From positions 865,001 to 929,000 of the forward strand of contig JACEVL010000059.1 in NCBI GenBank assembly GCA_020284085.1: DNA of 64,000 nucleotides, read 5' to 3'. A program made the translations under genes and the position numbers. Source of the stretch: Aporrectodea caliginosa (Eukaryota > Annelida > Clitellata > Crassiclitellata > Lumbricidae). This document shows, in pieces, positions 1-10,197 of this stretch. A model generated the notes under the pieces. That model searched no databases and was not told the origin of the DNA. It saw only the letters and a program-made list of their open reading frames with translations. The first letter of the stretch is position 1. Every line of letters starts with the position of its first letter.

Positions 1-463
1 TCGATGGTGTTATTTGGTTCTGACATTCCTTCCTTTGTCTGTCGGTTTGTTAAGTTCCTTGACACGTTCTCTGCTGTGCCTTCTATCCCCTTTTCAGTCA
101 CTGCTTCCGGTAGTTCTGGTCGTGTCTCGTACTTCTAGAGATGTGTGACATTCCTCTTGTAAAGAACTCCTTCAGGACTTTCTATAGATAGCCTACACAG
201 TTCCCCGTCTTATTTTTGACAGCATATGGTTTTGTCTGGAACCGTGTTGTAAATTTATTGTTGTATATAATTATGGTTGTTTCATTAGAACCGTGTCTCC
301 GATACGTATCTCTGTCTCTGCTACTCGTCTTCTGTCATCAGCGTATTCCTTCCCTTTAAACTTCTTTAGCCGATCCTCATCCTTGATGCTTTCATCGTCA
401 ATAACAGAAGGTCGCAGTTCCGGTAATTTCGTCCTCAATTTCCGTCTATGTAATGCTTCTGCT

Positions 464-877
464 CCCCCTCAAAGTCCGACTCACACCTCAAAGTGGTGAG
501 GGGGTGGCAACAGTCAGTAGGGGAGTGCCTGCTGAGGCTATGCCATCAGTGGTGAAGGTTTTGGCTGAAGTACCACCTTCGGGCGCTACGCGAGGTGGAC
601 GGGCTCAGCAGGAACCCTGAAAAAGCTGGCAAACGTGGGCGGCATCGCCGCCTTTGATACCACATGTGGATATCAGAGCCAGTCCTAAGCCTGGAACTCT
701 CTTTAAGGGAGAAGCGCGAAGGTCGAATGGATGGGTGCAGATACTCCGTTCGTAAAGAAGAAATACGAATGAAATCCAATGCAAGCATTGGACTCCAAAA
801 GGGCCTCGGCCCATGGATCCGATGCAAGCGTTGGACACCTACGGACCTTCGGCCCATGGATCCTGATGATGATGATG
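464..877 (+). mobile_element. SINE-like insertion with 12-bp target duplication (copy A)
   Basis: The 12-bp sequence AATGCTTCTGCT occurs at 452-463 and again at 878-889, immediately flanking a 414-bp insert that interrupts the Gypsy tail; the Gypsy reading frame resumes on the far side. The insert begins with a C-run, has a roughly 180-bp head shared with the element at 62940-63299, and ends in a short GAT repeat. There is no long ORF. Variable-length target duplications with a simple-repeat tail indicate LINE-mediated (target-primed) insertion. I did not find clear tRNA-type A and B boxes. Confidence 0.7.
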
Positions 878-889
878 AATGCTTCTGCT

Positions 890-1678
890 GGCGAAATTCC
901 CAATGCAGAATGTGGGCTTTTGCTCTTTAAGCAAACAAGTAGGCCTACCGGTACGTTAGAAGTTCCTCTATCCAGTTTTTTTTACTTATCTTTGAGCTGT
1001 TTTGATTCTGTGTGACAATGATCTGTTTTGTCTTTCGACCTCACCATTTGCCTGTGGCCATAAAGGAGTTGTTCTATGATGCACAATGTCATTTTCCTTC
1101 AGATATTCGGCAAATGCATTTGATGCAAATCATGATGATGCAAACTGAGGTCCATTATCGCTGGTAATAGAATATGGTAAGCCATGAGTTGCAAAAATCT
1201 GCTTCAAACATTCTATGACTTTATCTGATGTAGCTGTTCGAGTAATCACCAACTCAGAGTATCGACTGTAATAGTCCACCACGACTAAAATGTATTCACC
1301 GGTAGGCAATGGACCCAAATAATCCATCGCCAAGTCTTGCCAAGGGCCTGTTGGTAGTTGCGTCCTCGTCCTCGGTTCCGGTTTCAGCGGCATTCCTACA
1401 AGTTGGCATCCATGACAAGTGCGACAATGTCTTTCACTGTCCATATCTATTCCAGGCCACCAGACTTTGCTGCGCATGCGCTTCTTCACTTGCACTATTC
1501 CCGGGTGACCTTCAGGAGCCAATTCTAATGTTCCTCCTCGCAGAACTTCTGGTATCACAATTCTTGTCCCTCGTAGTAATATTTTTCTTATGACACAAAG
1601 TTCTTCACTTATCACCCTATATTCAACCATTTTCCTTTTCCCCAGGTATTGCTCTTCAAACTCTCTCGAACTGCACAT
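890..1678 (-). pseudogene. Integrase domain remnant of the Gypsy element
   Basis: An H2C2 zinc-binding module (HPG...CRTCHGC) is followed by the integrase core: a DYLGPLP strand, a VVDYYSRY segment and a TSDNGPQF motif, the first two catalytic acidic positions. After stops near 1130 the frame resumes with an ANGEVERQNR motif carrying the third catalytic Glu at about 1030-1050. In a live element this enzyme would insert cDNA into the host genome. Here the stops mean no functional product. Confidence 0.8.
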
Positions 1679-2530
1679 AGTACTTCGTCTGTTGCGGATG
1701 CTCCCTCTATTTCACTGATTGGCAAGGCTTTTGGCGTTGAAGTCACTGCGACAAATTTTATGTAGTCATCCCCTTGATCATATTGCCGGGCCTCTCGACA
1801 ATCAAGACCACCCATCACAGCCCAAGAAATCAGCGATGTTTCCACGTCCAGGTACATACTTCACCCTGAAATTGTACGATTGTAATCGTAAGACCCATCT
1901 CTCAACTCTAGCAGACGGCTTCGATCGTGCTGAATATATGACTTAAGTGATTTATGATCTGTCGCATGTTCAAACTGCTTTCCATACAAGTACAGATGCC
2001 CACACTAATGCCAATGCTTCCTTTTCTGTCTGAGAATAACGTCTTTCTACAGCACTCAAACTTTTTCTCGCAAAGCACACCACTCGGTGTACTCAATTCT
2101 GTTTCTGTATTAACACAGCTCCCAAACCAACAGGGCTGGCATCTGCAATCACCTGTCTTGGTTCCCCTTGCTTGAAATAAGCCAATGTCTCTGTTCTTCA
2201 ACTCTGCAAAAGCTTCATTGTGGCCAAATACAAAGTGTGCATCCTTCTTTACAAGTTGTCTTAAAGCTTCAATGACAGTTGACAAGTCAGGAATATACCG
2301 AACCACAAAGTTAACTACACACAGAAATCTTTTGACTTCACTTGCATTTTCCGGCTCTCTTGTTTCTGTAAGGGCTTTGACTTTCGCTTCTGTTGGTACA
2401 ATCCCATGACAGCTCAACACATGGCCCATGAATTGAACTTTATGCATCCCTATTTGGCACTTGACAGAGTCAATCCATTTCTCTTTAAACATTTCAAGAC
2501 CACTCTCAAACGTGGTTACATTCAGATCAT

Positions 2531-2845
2531 CCTTAAGCTACGGTAACTGTTTAGGGCAGTGCATCCGGAGGACATCTACGTGTACACTGTCATAGACTTG
2601 TTCAAAATATTGGGGAACATGGTATCTGGACATTCAGTCTCAGAAACTCAGAGTCAGAGCTAGACTTGATTGATTGTCATCGTTCATCAATCGTTGTTAT
2701 TCATCCGATCTTCGTAAAAAACAGTTTCCAGTCCACGATCGTCATTAAACAATCCGGGCAGGAAACAAAGCGAAGACCTTTCGACGCATGTCATTCCTTT
2801 GTACGAAATCTATTTCTATTTTTCTATTCTATTTACTATTGTTCT
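2531..2845. other. Unassigned sequence
   Basis: No gene or repeat recognised between the end of the Gypsy remnant and the LINE tail. It may still be eroded Gypsy sequence. Confidence 0.4.
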
Positions 2846-2945
2846 ATTCTCTTTACGGACTTATAAAGCGCTTCTCACAGTACAACCTAATCAGAGGCGC
2901 TTCCAGTGCGAAGGGCCCCTCGAAGAAAGAAAAGTCTTAAGAAAT
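2846..2945 (-). mobile_element. 3' tail of a CR1/L2-like LINE
   Basis: Read on the minus strand this matches the tail seen at 48836-48945 and at 57375-57480: a GGGCCCTTCGCACTGGAAGCGC stretch with local variation, then AGCGCTTTATAAGTCCGTAAA. This is the end of the ORF plus the short 3' UTR of a CR1/L2-type LINE. Only the last 100 bp or so are present, as expected of a severely 5'-truncated copy. Confidence 0.65.
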
Positions 2946-3183
2946 CATTATACACAGCTTCCAAATCAAGTTGGTCAGTTTCAGTACTTCTGCGACTGTT
3001 TAACTGTTTGAAGCTTTTTGTCTTTGTCATTGTTGGCTACAATCGCTCGAATGCTTGTCTTCATTTTCAAGGACATATCACCAGATCAGTAAGAAAGAAT
3101 CGCTTGTCCCCTATGGGCTTTCGTATGTATACTGGACACTACATCGTCAAAGTCAATGTCTTTAACAATACTACCTTTAATTA

Positions 3184-3297
3184 GAGAGACATTGAAAGAG
3201 AGAGACAGACAGAGACAGACAGAGAGACAGACTTAGAGACAGAGAGACAGCGAGCGAGAGACAGAAAGACAGAGAGAGACAGAGAGACACAGAGGAA
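3184..3297. repeat. GACA/GA-rich simple repeat
   Basis: Irregular array of GAGACAGA-type units over about 115 bp. Microsatellite with no coding sense. Confidence 0.85.
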
Positions 3298-3299
3298 CA

Positions 3300-4640
3300 A
3301 GGAAGCTATTATTTCAGGCATTTCTTAACGCTTGAGCTGAAGGGTTAAAGGGCATGTAGTGGAAGCCGGCTTCAGGTTGGCTGTATATTGCTGTGTGCAT
3401 CCGAATGATCGTATCTTCATGCACAACCAAGATAAATCTTGATGTACAACTGAGTGTTCGTTCGACATTCAGGTGACCTAGACGGACATCACACATAAAA
3501 AGTCAGTGGCCCTAGTATCATGTATCATGAAACATCCGTCATATTCAGGCTACATATCAGATTGCAGAGGCTGAGTGCTGAGACATACACAGGCCTTTTG
3601 AAGACCGTGCGCGCTAGTTTGAAAAGCCGTTCGCACGCATGCACGCTGGCTAGCACTACGGCACCGCTCAATAAAAGAATTAAAATAAGTAAACCTGGAG
3701 ATTTATTATTATCACAGTCTACAGAGCATAGATGTAAAAAAAATTTAAATGTCGTATTTCTTGATAAACAAGCGTTTTCAACGTTTACTTTTTTAGCATG
3801 TAAAGGAAAGATTCACATATCTAAATAACTGGCAACAAAACGTATCGAAATTCTGTATAGCAAACCATATCAGAATTTATATCACTCATTTATGCAGTGT
3901 GTTATTATGTGGCATCAATATAATTATTTACTTAAAAGTGCACACGTTTTTTACATCTAGATTATGCTACGGAGTAGGGGCCTATAGGTCTATAGGCTAC
4001 GCTTACCTCATAGTGTTACGACGCTTGAAGAAACTATAAATTGTTTGTTGATTGCTAACTCTCTTTATTTTCCATAAAAAAACAACTGCCGGCGAGACTA
4101 AATCACGCAAAATACCCGAAAACGCTCAATGCAATTAAATCAGAAGATCTGTCAGAGCAACCAAATGAAGAAAGCATACGAAACTATGGTGGCCCAGAAG
4201 GACCAAGTTGTATTGTTGGAAAAAGGATAACCCTACTCCTTAAAAGTATCAATTCTCCTCTGGATGTTTTTGGAGAATGCCCACCCAACTCATTTATTGG
4301 TGGGGGCACGTGGCCCAGCTGCCCCTCTCAGAGTCTATGCCTATGTACATGTAGGTTTCCAGATGCGAGGTATCTGACAAATCTTTTAGAGTTCAGATTG
4401 AAAACAACCTTCCTGAAACGATCCTGATTCCATTGATCCCATGGCAAAGGCAGGTCTTCAGGTCGTACATTGCATACGACTTCAGGTACTGAGTTGTGAA
4501 ATCGGCCTGGATACGGATTGCAGGTCTAGAATGTGTGGGCTTCGTGCATATGCACAAGTCAATAATTAGCGTTAGTTAAGTATTGATTTCGCTTTTTCGT
4601 TTCATTTTAATCTCTTATGTTATCAATAACCTTATTTATT
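3300..4640. other. Intergenic sequence, no gene seen
   Basis: Short ORFs only, none with recognisable domains. I see no exon with conserved coding sense on either strand. Confidence 0.5.
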
Positions 4641-4650
4641 TAAGATACCT

Positions 4651-4795
4651 AAAAGGCAAGGGCAAAGACAAAGACGAAGGCAAAGACAAAGGCAAAGATA
4701 AAGACAAAGACAAAGGCAAAGACACAGGTAAAGACAAAGGCAAAGACAAAGACAAAGGCAAAGACAAAGACAAAGTCAAACGCTCAGGTAAAAAC
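4651..4795 (+). repeat. AAAGAC/AAAGGC hexamer minisatellite
   Basis: About 24 tandem copies of a 6-bp unit (CAAAGA or CAAAGG). It translates to a Lys-Gly/Lys-Asp repeat, but the ORF is short, has no conserved flank, and the unit explains the apparent peptide. Treated as a simple repeat rather than a gene. Confidence 0.8.
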
Positions 4796-5020
4796 AAAGA
4801 CATGATTATCCACACAAAGGTAGGCACAATTTGTAAACTTGCTTGCTATTGTGTTCGATATTTCCTGATTAGAAAAGACACAGGTTTTCACTGAATTTTT
4901 CATGAAACGCCGAAGGATAGCCGGTAAAGTAATCGCCTGGACTGATGTTCTAAAGCAATCGTAGGCTGAAACCATATGGCAATTTGTCTCTCCGGATAGA
5001 ATGCTGGTAAGAACGGATAA

Positions 5021-5090
5021 GTAGGCAGCTAAGGCAGCAAAAGCCTGATTTGCATTTGGATGGGTGACTAGGAGTGACCGTTATATAGGT
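5021..5090 (+). repeat. Possible 5S rRNA-derived remnant
   Basis: The sequence contains, in order, AGCTAAGGCAG, GCCTGATTTG and TTGGATGGGTGAC. This resembles the internal control region and 3' half of metazoan 5S rRNA (AGCTAAGCAG, GCCTGGTTAG, TTGGATGGGTGAC). The 5' half is not recognisable, so this is a pseudogene fragment or the head of a 5S-derived SINE. The comparison is from memory of the 5S consensus. Confidence 0.35.
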
Positions 5091-5668
5091 ATGAACCTCT
5101 GATTAAGTAGTACAGTATACTGTGAAAGGCACTTTAGAAATCCGTCAATACAATACAATACTATTTTGTCTGTGCATGTAACCGACAACATCGGTCGTTG
5201 TCCGACTACTTCGTCATTTTGGAGGATTTATTTGTTTAAATGCAGTCTAATCTGTACAGTAAGTTTTAATAATGTTGAAGTTAACTGTTATGGGCTTTCT
5301 GTGTATCGGAATTATTCTTCGCTTCAGCTTCGGATTTTTACGTTTGACAGTATTTTCTTTCCGTGTTGTCTTGGCCAAAGCCTGTAATTGTAATTGTAAT
5401 TACGGCCATTTATATAAGCGGTCGAGTTTTCGGTCTGCAACATCATCTACAGCAGGATAATTTTCCTTTCGGCGGAGAAGAATCGAGTCGGGTCTTTGCA
5501 GAGACCATGATCGTTTTTAATAATAATAATAATAATCTTCATTTAATATCAAACTGACACAACGCAGGATGATTACAAATTAGTATGAACGGATGATCAC
5601 AAGTTATTAAATTGACAGCCACTCACTACAATAGTTTAGTCACCTCCAAGTGGAGAACAGAGAGGGAA

Positions 5669-5733
5669 TATGTCCGGGGGATTATGTCCTAGACAAAATC
5701 GGGGGCTTTTGTCCGGGGGATTATGTCCTACTC
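5669..5733. repeat. Short repeat of a GTCCGGGGGATTATGTCCTA motif
   Basis: The 20-bp motif occurs twice, with a related GGGGGCTTTTGTCC between the copies. It resembles terminal or subterminal motifs of a DNA transposon, but no inverted partner was delimited. Confidence 0.45.
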
Positions 5734-5829
5734 TCCCTACGGGTAGAGATAGAATAGAGAAAGTACAGTTAAAGTGAGCTATTAATAAGGGATAATCACA
5801 GACACAAAGTATAGTATTATATTGTATTG

Positions 5830-6420
5830 CATTTGATCATTTATAAAGCGCTTCTCACAGGCTCACAGCATAAGCCTTTCAGAAGCGCTCCCAGTGCGAG
5901 GTACTCCGAGAGAAAAGGAAGGTTTCAAGGTGAGAGAAAGAGGTAGAGATGCCACCAGAGAGGATGGTAGAGCGCAGAAAAGGAGGAAGTTCATTACATA
6001 GAGAGGGACCTATGCAGGCAAAGGCTCTGGACTTAGCCAATGAGGTCCAATAGTAACTCTATAACACGGGGAACGAAGAGGTCAAGCCGGTCAGAGGACC
6101 TGAGAGGACGCTTTGACGTGGCAGAGATGAGACGGAGAATTTGGTGACAAAGATATCTTGGAGTAAGACCCAGTTGAGATCTGAGCACGAGAATGAGAAC
6201 TTTAAATTGGATGCGCAGCAGAGAGAGGTATCGAATGAAGTTGTTCAGCCACAAATATAGAGATGTGAGAGAATCGAGGAAGGCGTGCTATATATAAGCT
6301 TAAGTCTCGCAGAAGCATTAAGAACGGACTGAAGAGGAGATAGACGAACCTTAGGTAAGCCAACGAGGAGAAAACTGCAATAGTCAATTCGAGAACAGAC
6401 AAAAGCGTGGACAATTGAGG
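5830..6420 (-). mobile_element. CR1/L2-like LINE 3' fragment
   Basis: On the minus strand, broken frames show the C-terminal domain typical of CR1/L2 reverse transcriptases (IQFKVLILVLR, LTPRYLCHQIL, RPLRSSDRLDLFVPR, then a GPSLCNELPP box), followed by a TGGGAGCGC/AGCGCTTTATAAATG tail ending near 5830. Frameshifts make it non-functional. Its tail belongs to the same broad group as the elements at 40005-40250 and 48836-48945. Confidence 0.7.
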
Positions 6421-7855
6421 TGAAGGTAGAGGATGAAACAGATCTGCGAATAGCCCTGAGTCGCCTAAGTTGGAAGTAAGAAGACCGGGTAAGCTGGGAT
6501 AGAAAAGTGCCCTAATGTATCAAATGAACCTGAAAGCAAAAGTCTTCTAGAAAATAGGTCAGCCAAATCGGTTGCCTGACGATTTGGAGCATGATAATAT
6601 GGCGCCCACAAGTCTCCGCATGAGATCTCGACGCAGCGATAAGTTTTCGCAAGAGAAAATTGTACAAGCAGCTTAACGATGGCGGTGCCCTTGCAAACTC
6701 CAATAATTTTATTATAATGTGGTCATTATTACTGCGCTGCATGTTTGCAATTACAGGAAATTCAATAGATTTAAAATCTGTGGGCAAATTGTTTTCGACC
6801 TATCTCTTAACATTCCTGTAATAAATAATTCAGTTCCCTTTTTCTATGTAGTGGCACTAAGACGTTGGAAGGTAAGTGATGCTGCTATCTTATACCTTTG
6901 TATCTTTCTACCGAGTGAAATGCCTTTAGAATTCGTAAAGAACGTTAAAGATTTATGCTAGTCCACATTGAATACATGCATCAATTGCAAAGAGAAAGAA
7001 ATCTAGATAATGTACCAAAAGTTCATTTTAAAGCCAATTCCACAATTGCCACATGGCCAATGAAGCTTTCATCAAAGACCCTTCTGAGCATATCAACAAG
7101 CACGCAATTCCTGTTTATATATTTTGGGAAAGTTGAAACATGAAATCATGAAATGCATATTCAGCTGTCCGAGACTGCAACAGAACATTACGAAACGACG
7201 AACTAATGCAATACAGAACAGACTAGCTTAGTACCATCTGACTGAAGTTGGTAGTTGGTGCTCGAAAGAGTTTGACATAATTTTGAAAATAAGTAATGTA
7301 AGCAATTGTTATGCTACTTAAATTAAAACATTTTATTGGCATTTGTTGCCAGGTTCAAAAGGAGAGCGAGAAAAATTAAATCCCAAGAAACAATAGACTT
7401 CTAAGAAGCCCTAGAGGACATTCTCGTAAAAAAGGTGAGTGAAATCTTTATTTTTTGGATCGAGTTAATTCCAATGAACTGCTATTCGATATTTTTTTAT
7501 TTCAACGAAACGGCTACAATCAAACTTTTTATTATAATTACTACGTTTCTAGTTCAAATGCTAAATATAAGATGCTAAGAGACCTACGAGCTTCTTGTTC
7601 GGTTTCAAACATTAGCGATTTACTGGCGCCGGAAACTGTGAACTAACAAAATATTTCAGACCTGATAATGTTGTCCATGAAAAATATACAATTAGAATAC
7701 ACTCGTTTTTCAGGTGTAAGATATATCCACGATGAAAATTGAAAAAATTGAAATGACTCCTAGGGTCATTAATTTTACGATGACTAGACTATACTCATAT
7801 TTATCGCTAAACATCATATCGTGAACCTCCGTCATTCAGTTATTATCCAAAGCAG
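6421..7855. other. Intergenic sequence, no gene seen
   Basis: AT-rich sequence. Small ORFs lack known motifs. No repeat with definable ends was recognised. Confidence 0.45.
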
Positions 7856-8010
7856 GGCCGGTTTAACCACTAGGCGAACTAGGCGGCCGCCTAGGGCGGC
7901 ACGCTTCTGGGGGCGGCAGAATAGCTAGGCCTAAATAAAAAATATATTTGTAAACATTGTCGGTGTTTTTGCCACTGTTCATTAATAATAAACGGCCTAC
8001 AGGAATAAAT
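7856..8010 (+). mobile_element. Partial hAT-like end (CAGGGCCGG...)
   Basis: Starts CAGGGCCGGTTTAACC, like the left end of the hAT-type element at 59783-60077 (CAGGGCCGGATTAAG). A matching right end was not found before or after the LINE at 8011, so only a half element is supported. Confidence 0.4.
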
Positions 8011-10197
8011 TCAAATCCTTGCGCCTTAACGCTGAACGAAATTATTATGAGGCTGAGTTTATTAAACATAGTCTTAACCTTAAAAAAACCTGGACTATAA
8101 TTCGCTCTATCTTAAGACCGAATCACAATCCGTCAAATATTGATTCCCTCATGATTAACGGTATGATAGTTGATAACCCCCAAATAATGGCTGATAAGTT
8201 CAACGACTATTTTACGAGCATAGGCCAAACGCTTGCAGCTGGGATTCCAAAATCTGATATTTCCTTTCTATCTTATTTGAAACCATCCCCGCCTAACTCA
8301 TTTGTTGCGGACTTGACTACCCCCCAAGAAATTATTTCTTTAACTGCATCTATTCGCACTACCCATTCTTCAGCACTTGACGACATTGACCCGACTGTTG
8401 CTATTAGGATCATTGATTATGTAGCTGCTCCATTATCGGATACTATTAACTCTTCTTTTCTCACTGGTGTTGTACCCTCTTCCTTAAAGATGGCAAAAGT
8501 TGTACCGGTTTATAAACAAGGTAACAGCCAGGATGTCACTAACTATAGGCCTATTTCTATCCTTCCCTTTTTTTCTAAGATCCTTGAAAAATCAATGTAC
8601 CAACGTTTATATACCTATATTGACAAAATGAATATTTTATATCCCAATCAACATGGTTTTCAATCCGGTCATTCCACCTCAATGGCTCTGCTTGACATGC
8701 AAGATAAGATTGCTAGTGCAATCGATGAAAATAAATTTTCTCTTGGTATCTTCTTCGATCTGGCCAAGGCCTTTGATACGGTGGACCATTCTATTCTGTT
8801 AACTAAACTTGAAAACTATGGAATACGTGGAGTCCCGCTCTTGTGGTTTAAAAGTTACTTTGATCAGAGACGCCAATGTGTTTGCTGTAAAGGTTGTCAG
8901 TCTAAAACTAAACTTATTACATGTGGTGTTCCACAGGGGTCAATTTTGGGTCCGCTGCTGTTCTTACTATACATTAATGACTTGCCGAATGCATCTGACC
9001 AACTTAACTTTATTCTTTTTGCAGATGACACCAATGTCTTTTTCTCTCATAAATCAATCCAGTCTCTGCTATCTATTGCCAACACTGAACTTATCCATGT
9101 GGCGGAGTGGTTTAAGGCTAATAAACTTTCTCTTAACCTGGGAAAAACTAATTATGTCCTTTTCCGATCTCATCGGAAACCCGTCCCTGCTACTGATTCC
9201 ATCCTCTCCATTGACAATATTCCTATTGCTCAAGTCAATTCTTCCAAATTCCTTGGGGTCTACATTGACCAACATTTAACCTGGAATGATCACATAAGTA
9301 ACATTTCCACTAAGGTTGCCAAGAACATAGGGATTCTGGCTCGTGTATCCTACCTGTTACCTTCTAGAGTTCTGCATACACTATATTATTCTCTTGTTTA
9401 CCCTTATTTGACATACTGTAATATCGCCTGGGCCTCCAATTATTCCTCTCGTCTGAATAGGCTATTTATATTACAGAGACGAGTTGTACGTATTATTGCT
9501 GGGAAATCATTGATAACTAACACAGCAAGTAGATTTAGTATACTACGAATACTTAATATCCCTCAGATAAATAAATTGCAAATCTGTGAATTTATGTATC
9601 GCTTTGCCAACAAATCTCTTCCCCCAATCTTCAGTCGCTACTTCTCTAAGATCTCTGATACACATTCTCATTATACAAGATCTCTCGATAACTTTGATGG
9701 AACCTATGCCCGCACTAACACTCGTTATTTTACCTTAAGATGTGCTGGTCCTCCTGTCTGGAATAACCTACCGAAGTCACTGCGCACTCTTCCGAATCTT
9801 GCCCGGTTTAAAAAAGAGGTCAGAGCCTACCTCCTTGACAATAGTCAATGCGTTTTCTAAATATGGTTATTCATTGTTATACCACAATTAGTTAAGTGAC
9901 CTAGTTAAGTGTTGTTAGTTAAGCCAGTTATTCTCATTTTTTCTGACAATGCTATTTGTGTAGACTATACTCAACTGTCATCCCTCTGCTAACATGGTAA
10001 ACGGGTATCCCTAACTTAGCGGGACTTCAGTCCCTTCTGGGAACCCGATTGTTTCCCTTAAATGTTAATAAGATAATCATGTGATCTGTCTGTTTTAATT
10101 TCCATACTTATGATCGTTGATTATGATTATTCTGGATCACTACTTGTAAACTATTCTATGGAAACAATAAAAGGATTGATTGATAAAAAAAAAAAAA
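8011..10197 (+). mobile_element. 5'-truncated LINE with poly(A) tail
   Basis: The element comprises a long RT ORF, a roughly 340-bp 3' UTR, AATAAA near 10165 and a terminal A-run at about 10184-10197. The 5' end is truncated: the endonuclease domain is missing and the open frame begins without an ATG. The intact frame and preserved poly(A) tract imply a fairly recent insertion. No exact target duplication was found, so the left boundary is approximate. Confidence 0.8.
8019..9860 (+). CDS. LINE reverse transcriptase ORF (5'-truncated, about 613 aa)
   Basis: Non-LTR reverse transcriptase of the Jockey/CR1 broad group. Visible RT blocks are: VTNYRPISILPFFSKILEK, GFQSGHST, the first catalytic Asp block FFDLAKAFDTVDH, CGVPQGSILGPLLFLLY, the second catalytic block FILFADDTNVF, then ANKLSLNLGKTNY and SSKFLGVYID. 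A C-terminal domain ends with a GPPVWNNLPKSLR-type box. All catalytic residues are present and the frame is uninterrupted to TAA. The apparent start is a TTG inside the truncated frame, not a true start, and the usual N-terminal endonuclease is absent. In the cell the protein would reverse transcribe its own RNA at a nicked target; this copy cannot do so alone. Confidence 0.85.
   Translation: MRLNAERNYYEAEFIKHSLNLKKTWTIIRSILRPNHNPSNIDSLMINGMIVDNPQIMADKFNDYFTSIGQTLAAGIPKSDISFLSYLKPSPPNSFVADLTTPQEIISLTASIRTTHSSALDDIDPTVAIRIIDYVAAPLSDTINSSFLTGVVPSSLKMAKVVPVYKQGNSQDVTNYRPISILPFFSKILEKSMYQRLYTYIDKMNILYPNQHGFQSGHSTSMALLDMQDKIASAIDENKFSLGIFFDLAKAFDTVDHSILLTKLENYGIRGVPLLWFKSYFDQRRQCVCCKGCQSKTKLITCGVPQGSILGPLLFLLYINDLPNASDQLNFILFADDTNVFFSHKSIQSLLSIANTELIHVAEWFKANKLSLNLGKTNYVLFRSHRKPVPATDSILSIDNIPIAQVNSSKFLGVYIDQHLTWNDHISNISTKVAKNIGILARVSYLLPSRVLHTLYYSLVYPYLTYCNIAWASNYSSRLNRLFILQRRVVRIIAGKSLITNTASRFSILRILNIPQINKLQICEFMYRFANKSLPPIFSRYFSKISDTHSHYTRSLDNFDGTYARTNTRYFTLRCAGPPVWNNLPKSLRTLPNLARFKKEVRAYLLDNSQCVF

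Larger units (their letters stand above)
1..2530 (-). mobile_element. Decayed Ty3/Gypsy LTR-retrotransposon pol region
   Basis: Minus-strand translation gives, from high to low coordinates, the end of a reverse transcriptase/RNase H region (about 2492-1910, with motifs such as FMGHVLS and an IP-L/LR-L-KK pattern), then an integrase (1678 to about 1010), then the integrase C-terminal tail down to about position 90 (a KEYAD-RR motif followed by GD-VLMKQ and NKFTTRFQ). This is the Ty3/Gypsy order. The reading frame is broken by stops and frameshifts. The RT active-site box is missing upstream of 2500, and a 414-bp element is inserted at 464-877. No LTR was recognised, and the 3' end may lie outside the window. 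It is a dead copy; the family assignment is firm, the exact ends are not. Confidence 0.85.

Noticed and set aside
4583..4894. ORF with Lys-Gly/Lys-Asp repeats
   Set aside because: It is the translation of a hexamer minisatellite, and the flanking residues show no conserved coding sense.
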